A stretch of DNA of 64,000 nucleotides from the NCBI GenBank assembly GCA_020747065.1, contig JAGMVK010000004.1, positions 1,240,001 through 1,304,000 of the forward strand. The letters are read 5' to 3'. Numbering within the stretch: position 1 is the first letter of the stretch; each line of letters opens with the position of its first letter. This document shows positions 60,649 through 64,000 of this stretch, in pieces. The DNA is from Cadophora sp. MPI-SDFR-AT-0126. Taxonomy: Eukaryota > Ascomycota > Leotiomycetes > Helotiales > Ploettnerulaceae. Below the pieces are notes generated by a model. It did not search any database and was not told where the DNA came from. It saw nothing but the letters and a program-made list of their open reading frames with translations. Made by a program: the position numbers and the translations under genes.

Positions 60649-61853
60649 CCGCGGCATGATTCCCGGCTGTGTTACGGATGTACTGGTAAGAGTTGGTGCT
60701 TTGGAACAGTAGGTGTTGTTGAGTTCATCGTTGCCGCAAACAGGTATTACTTTCTCTTGAATAGCTTGGAAGGGATGAGTTATATGGTTATTTAAGGGTC
60801 GTCATCTTTACCAATGATGCCAGCTTTTTCAACATGGGTTGATAGACTGGTTTGTTCGAGAATTCTTCGTCGGAGGGGAAGTAGGATAGGGTGTTCTTGG
60901 TGATCTCTCTAGGATTTTAGCGCATAGGTGGAGAGAAGACATGTACTGTGTTCTGTTTCTGAGGAATGGTTATCATGCAAAACTTTGTCGATATCTTTGC
61001 TTCCGTATGCTTGTGCCGGCTGAGGAGACCAACCGCTCCGAAACCTGCGTGAGGCGTGTTGTTGATGATGTGGACTGTGCTGTTAATGATACTCGTTATG
61101 CCTGTCACGGATTGATTCTTGATTTTGACTTGAAACTCATCGTTCCATACGATAATCCAAAGCAAGAAGAATTTTTGGGACCTAAACAAGTGACCGGCCC
61201 TTTCGACAACCCCCTTTGAAAGCTGCTTCGGCACAACAATGATATATATTGCACTGAAACTGATCTCTGAATTTGAAAGCATCTACTTACATGTCCTATG
61301 AATTGTCTCATGCCTCCATGGATTTTGCCGTTGACAAGACGAATGGGGAAGCAAAAATTCACTTGGCCCCTTCACTTTAATGGATTCTATCAAAACTCGA
61401 GGACCCATCAGTACTTGTGAACACGATATTAATTCAAACGCGGTACTGGTTCAAACTTGATACAGTCAAATGAAACGGACTCTCCTGCAACGCGAAGCTC
61501 TTAGCAGGACGAAGGACCAAAAGTCACGGCTGAACAAAAGTGAACTACTTGACGCCCTGCAGATTTTGTTTGGAGGCGAAATAGAGAAGAAGGCCACATT
61601 ACGTTGATCGAGCAACGCTAGTGTCAGCAAGTGTTTGGGCACTTGCTTGACTGTTGCTGTCGTTGAGAAAACGAAGGTTGTCACAAGCAGGTGGAGAACA
61701 AAAAGGGGGAGTCTGGCGCTGACTAAGCCAAGCGGCCGCTTCAAGCAGCCTCACGTTATTGACATGGAGACAAGCAACTGCTCGAAGAAGACAGACCAAC
61801 TTGCGATAACCTTCAGCATCACCGTTGAAGACCGCTCCCATCACAATAAAAAA

Positions 61854-62768
61854 ATGGCAGACCGATTTCCATCACTCGAGGAGTTCGACTCCGGTGGTAC
61901 GTCATCACCCTATCAATCCACAGTCGCAGTTCCTGCGACCGATCTGTCTTTCTCTGTGGCTCAGCTTCAACTAATACATTTGTCCGAACAGCACAAACAG
62001 AAGCTCAAGGCTCTTCCGGCTTTGAGGGCGACGACTTCCTGAGTCGCGAGAAAGCACTCTTGGGTGACGATGCAGACCAGTTCGCAACGGGCAACGATAA
62101 CTCGGCGTATGTTGAGGATGGAGAGGATGATTTGCTTGGAGGTGGTGGCAGCGGTGGAAACGAGGAGGTTATTGAGTTCGAGAGCTCGTTCCCAGCAATC
62201 GATACACAAAATGAGGTATGCTATATAAGAAATCATATCTACCAATCCACAGACAGCCATCTGCGGGATGGGTAGTTGGGTGGGTAAGCAATACTAACCC
62301 TCACCCCAGGGCGTAGCACCAGGCGGCAGCATCACCAACACCGGCCCCTTCCAATCCCAACAACCATCCTACTACGCACCCCGCGCCGAAGACGAAGAAG
62401 AGCCCGAAGTAATCAAGCAATGGCGCGAGCGCCGCGACCTCGCCCTGCAAGAGCGCGAGGCCCGATCCGCCGAGCGCAAGGAGGAGACCGTCAAGGCCGC
62501 CCAGCAGAACATCGACGACTTCTACGAGAACTACAACTCCAAGAAGGAGAAGAGCATTGCTGCGACCCGCCGCGAGGCCGAGCAGTTCCTGGAGAGTCGC
62601 GAGGATACCGCTGCTGGTGGAACGAGCTGGGAGCGGATCGCTAAGCTGGTTGATCTGAGTGGGAAGGGTGCGAGAGGTGGTGCGAGCGGTAGCGAGAAGG
62701 CGAAATTCAGAGAGCTATTGCTGAGTTTGAAGAAGGATGAGAAGGCGCCGGGTGCTACGGGCTATTGA
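61854..62768 (+). CDS. clc1: Clathrin light chain
   Basis: Exons 61854-61896, 61992-62215, 62310-62768, 241 residues. It is the regulatory subunit of the clathrin triskelion, binding the heavy-chain hub on coated pits and vesicles at the plasma membrane and trans-Golgi. The N-terminus MADRFPSLEEFDSG is the typical fungal start. An acidic, Gly-rich segment follows (EDGEDDLLGGGGSGG, then the conserved ESSFPAID). The central heavy-chain-binding coiled coil (about 125-180) begins EVIKQWRERRDLALQERE and continues through KEETVKAAQQNIDDFYENY. The C-terminal part has TSWERIAKLVDLSGK and KFRELLLSLKKDE. Both introns are GT-AG and the frames close. It is convergent with cdc37 (337 bp between stops). 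Confidence 0.96.
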
Positions 62769-63105
62769 GGGGGTGGCTGCTATTGCAGATAGCTTCATTT
62801 CATGATTGATGATCTGAGGGTCGATGTTGGTGGCTGCTTCTACGGTGGACTTGTAAGATCTGAGTGCGTGCATTGCTGGTTGTATCTTTTCTTTTGCGCA
62901 GCCTGGGTCATGGATATGGGCTATGGGGCGTTGAAAATACACGGCACGTATCGAGACAACTTCATGAAATTCCGTGGTGCTATATTTGATTGCGATATCT
63001 GTATTGAAGTCTAACCGCTGGATACATCATAAGCTCATTAATATGCCTCGCTCTCGCTCAAAATCATACTTTTAGCCTGTGCTTCCTTGAAATCCTGCAA
63101 GGCAT
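62769..63105. other. Convergent 3' intergenic region clc1 / cdc37
   Basis: 337 bp between two stop codons, expected to hold both 3' UTRs; nothing else is seen. Confidence 0.6.
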
Positions 63106-64000
63106 TTATTCTGGATCTTCGGAATACTTGCTTAAAGAAGCAGCGCTTGCCTTTGCAGCAGCTCGCTCTTGTTCCTCGAATTCCTTTAGTGCTTGTTGAC
63201 CTTCCTCCGTTGTTGCATCGATAATCTGCTCCTCAAGGGACAGCATTCCACCCTGATTCTGTTAGCATGAAGCTCTCCCGTACTATCAGATTTTGCTTAC
63301 CTCGCCCAACTGACCCACAACCTCCTCTGCCTCCTCTACACCCATCTTACCCAGCACTTTGTTAACTTCATCCAAGCTTCCACTCTCCAAAGCCCTCTGA
63401 AGACCTGGCGGGAAAGCATCAAACAGTTTCCTCGCTTCAATCTCTTCTGGGATCTCGCTTGTTGGAGGTGGGATCTTGATATTGATGGTGGTTCCTGGAT
63501 CAACAGCGTGCAGTTGAATCTGCTCGACTCCACCGCTTCCATCGGCTTCCTCCTGTGATCTCTGTTTCTCAAGCTCCTTCGCTCTGACTTTTATGCGTGC
63601 AAAAGTAGATTGGACGTCATCGAAGAAGACTTTTTGGGCTTGGTGACCTTGAGTCGTGATACGCTTGAAGAACAATCCGACGCCATCCTTTCCCAGAGCT
63701 CGGCAGTACTGTAGCAGGAGACCTTGATGAACACATTGACGTGCAAAATCTTCCTTGCCTTGAAGAGCACTGTTGAAAGCCATAACCAGCAATCCGTCAG
63801 TTTCCCTCTCGGCTAGTACTGCAGGATGCTCGGAAATGTATTGGAGGCATGTTCGATAGTCTCCCATCTTGATCTTCGCGAACGCCTTCCCGAGCTCAGT
63901 TGGCTCCATCTCCTCTTCATCATCATCGTCATCGTCATTCACAGTTGGCTCGTCAACATCACCATCGGCGCCAGAAGATTGCGGATCTGTATCCTTGGCT
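63106..64000 (-). CDS. cdc37: Hsp90 co-chaperone Cdc37, C-terminal part (5' end outside window)
   Basis: Exons 64000-63301 (cut by the window edge) and 63258-63106. About 283 residues of the protein are visible. Cdc37 loads protein kinases onto Hsp90 in the cytosol. After a very acidic linker (NDDDDDDEEE) comes the Hsp90-binding and C-terminal region: GKAFAKIKMGDYRTCLQYI, EDFARQCVHQGLLLQYCR, FFDDVQSTFARIKVRAKELE, then PPPTSEIPEEIEARKLFDAF and LESGSLDEVNKVLGKM. The last exon codes for NQGGMLSLEEQIIDATTEE and an Ala/Glu-rich tail ending SKYSEDPE. The N-terminal kinase-binding domain, with its phospho-Ser near residue 14, must lie beyond 64000. Confidence 0.95.

Larger units (their letters stand above)
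59082..61853. other. Gene-poor region with runs of A/T and doubtful frames
   Basis: 2.8 kb. A 15-nt T run at 59141-59155 and a 15-nt A run at 60634-60648 are present. The frame 60178-60795 (+) crosses the A run and looks like chance. Around 60830-61282 both strands read protein-like: minus has a piece ending PQKQNTVHVFSPPMR and, past an acceptor-like CTAG, ITKNTLSYFPSDEEF; plus has a 92-codon frame at 60941-61219. No consistent gene could be built. Confidence 0.4.

Noticed and set aside
60178..60795. 205-codon open frame (+)
   Set aside because: It runs through a 15-nt A homopolymer giving poly-Lys, and has no family similarity that I can see.

Overview
The window is nuclear DNA of a filamentous ascomycete (Pezizomycotina, possibly a Leotiomycete; the class is inference). 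Reasons: protein-coding genes split by short GT-AG introns of about 45-90 nt with CTAAC/CTGAC-like branch sites, a Zn2Cys6 regulator, DUF6594 proteins, a BimA/Cdc27 homologue, a sedolisin protease and a fungal-type GPI-anchored protein. I found no rRNA, tRNA, CRISPR array, bacterial-type operon or intact transposon. Exon joins below were made by hand from splice signals and frame continuity; most gene models close in frame over all exons.

Layout. 1-9.8 kb: a long stretch with no convincing gene. 9.8-15.1 kb (-): ABCA-type full-size ABC transporter. 16.9-17.6 kb (+): glutathione S-transferase-like protein, convergent with a neurochondrin-family gene (17.6-19.7, -), which shares a 250-bp divergent promoter with a CLC chloride channel/transporter (19.9-22.8, +). 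23.7-25.0 (+): single-exon protein of unknown function. 25-34.6 kb: gene-poor, AT-rich-looking block with an intact DUF6594 membrane protein gene (26.3-27.7, -), a frame-broken DUF6594 paralogue (32.3-33.8, -), a small three-exon gene (29.9-30.2, +) and a Lys-rich repeat ORF. 34.7-35.8 (-): NADH-cytochrome b5 reductase, divergent from a DUF3605/Gig1-like gene (36.6-37.5, +). 38.6-41.1 (+): Cdc27/BimA of the anaphase-promoting complex. 41-44.8 kb: no gene, but a perfect 13-bp-arm hairpin.

44.8-45.9 (+): alpha/beta hydrolase. 46.9-48.5 (+): Zn2Cys6 regulator. 49.5-50.6 (+): secreted GPI-anchored protein. 51.0-53.3 (-): S53 sedolisin protease. 54.8-55.3 (-): small beta-rich protein. 55.6-58.5 (+): FHIP/RAI16-like endosome-dynein adaptor. 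58.7-59.1 (-): an 81-residue single-pass membrane microprotein whose first exon is only 4 nt. 61.9-62.8 (+): clathrin light chain, convergent with the Hsp90 co-chaperone Cdc37 (63.1 to the right edge, -, 5' end outside).

Most genes are unlinked housekeeping or trafficking functions (clathrin, FHIP, CLC, ABCA, APC/C, Cdc37). I see no biosynthetic cluster and no clear novel multi-gene system. The observations most worth checking are the CLC protein with Gln in place of the proton-pathway Glu, the two small multi-exon genes that simple ORF finding misses, the decaying DUF6594 paralogue, and the 29-bp perfect palindrome.
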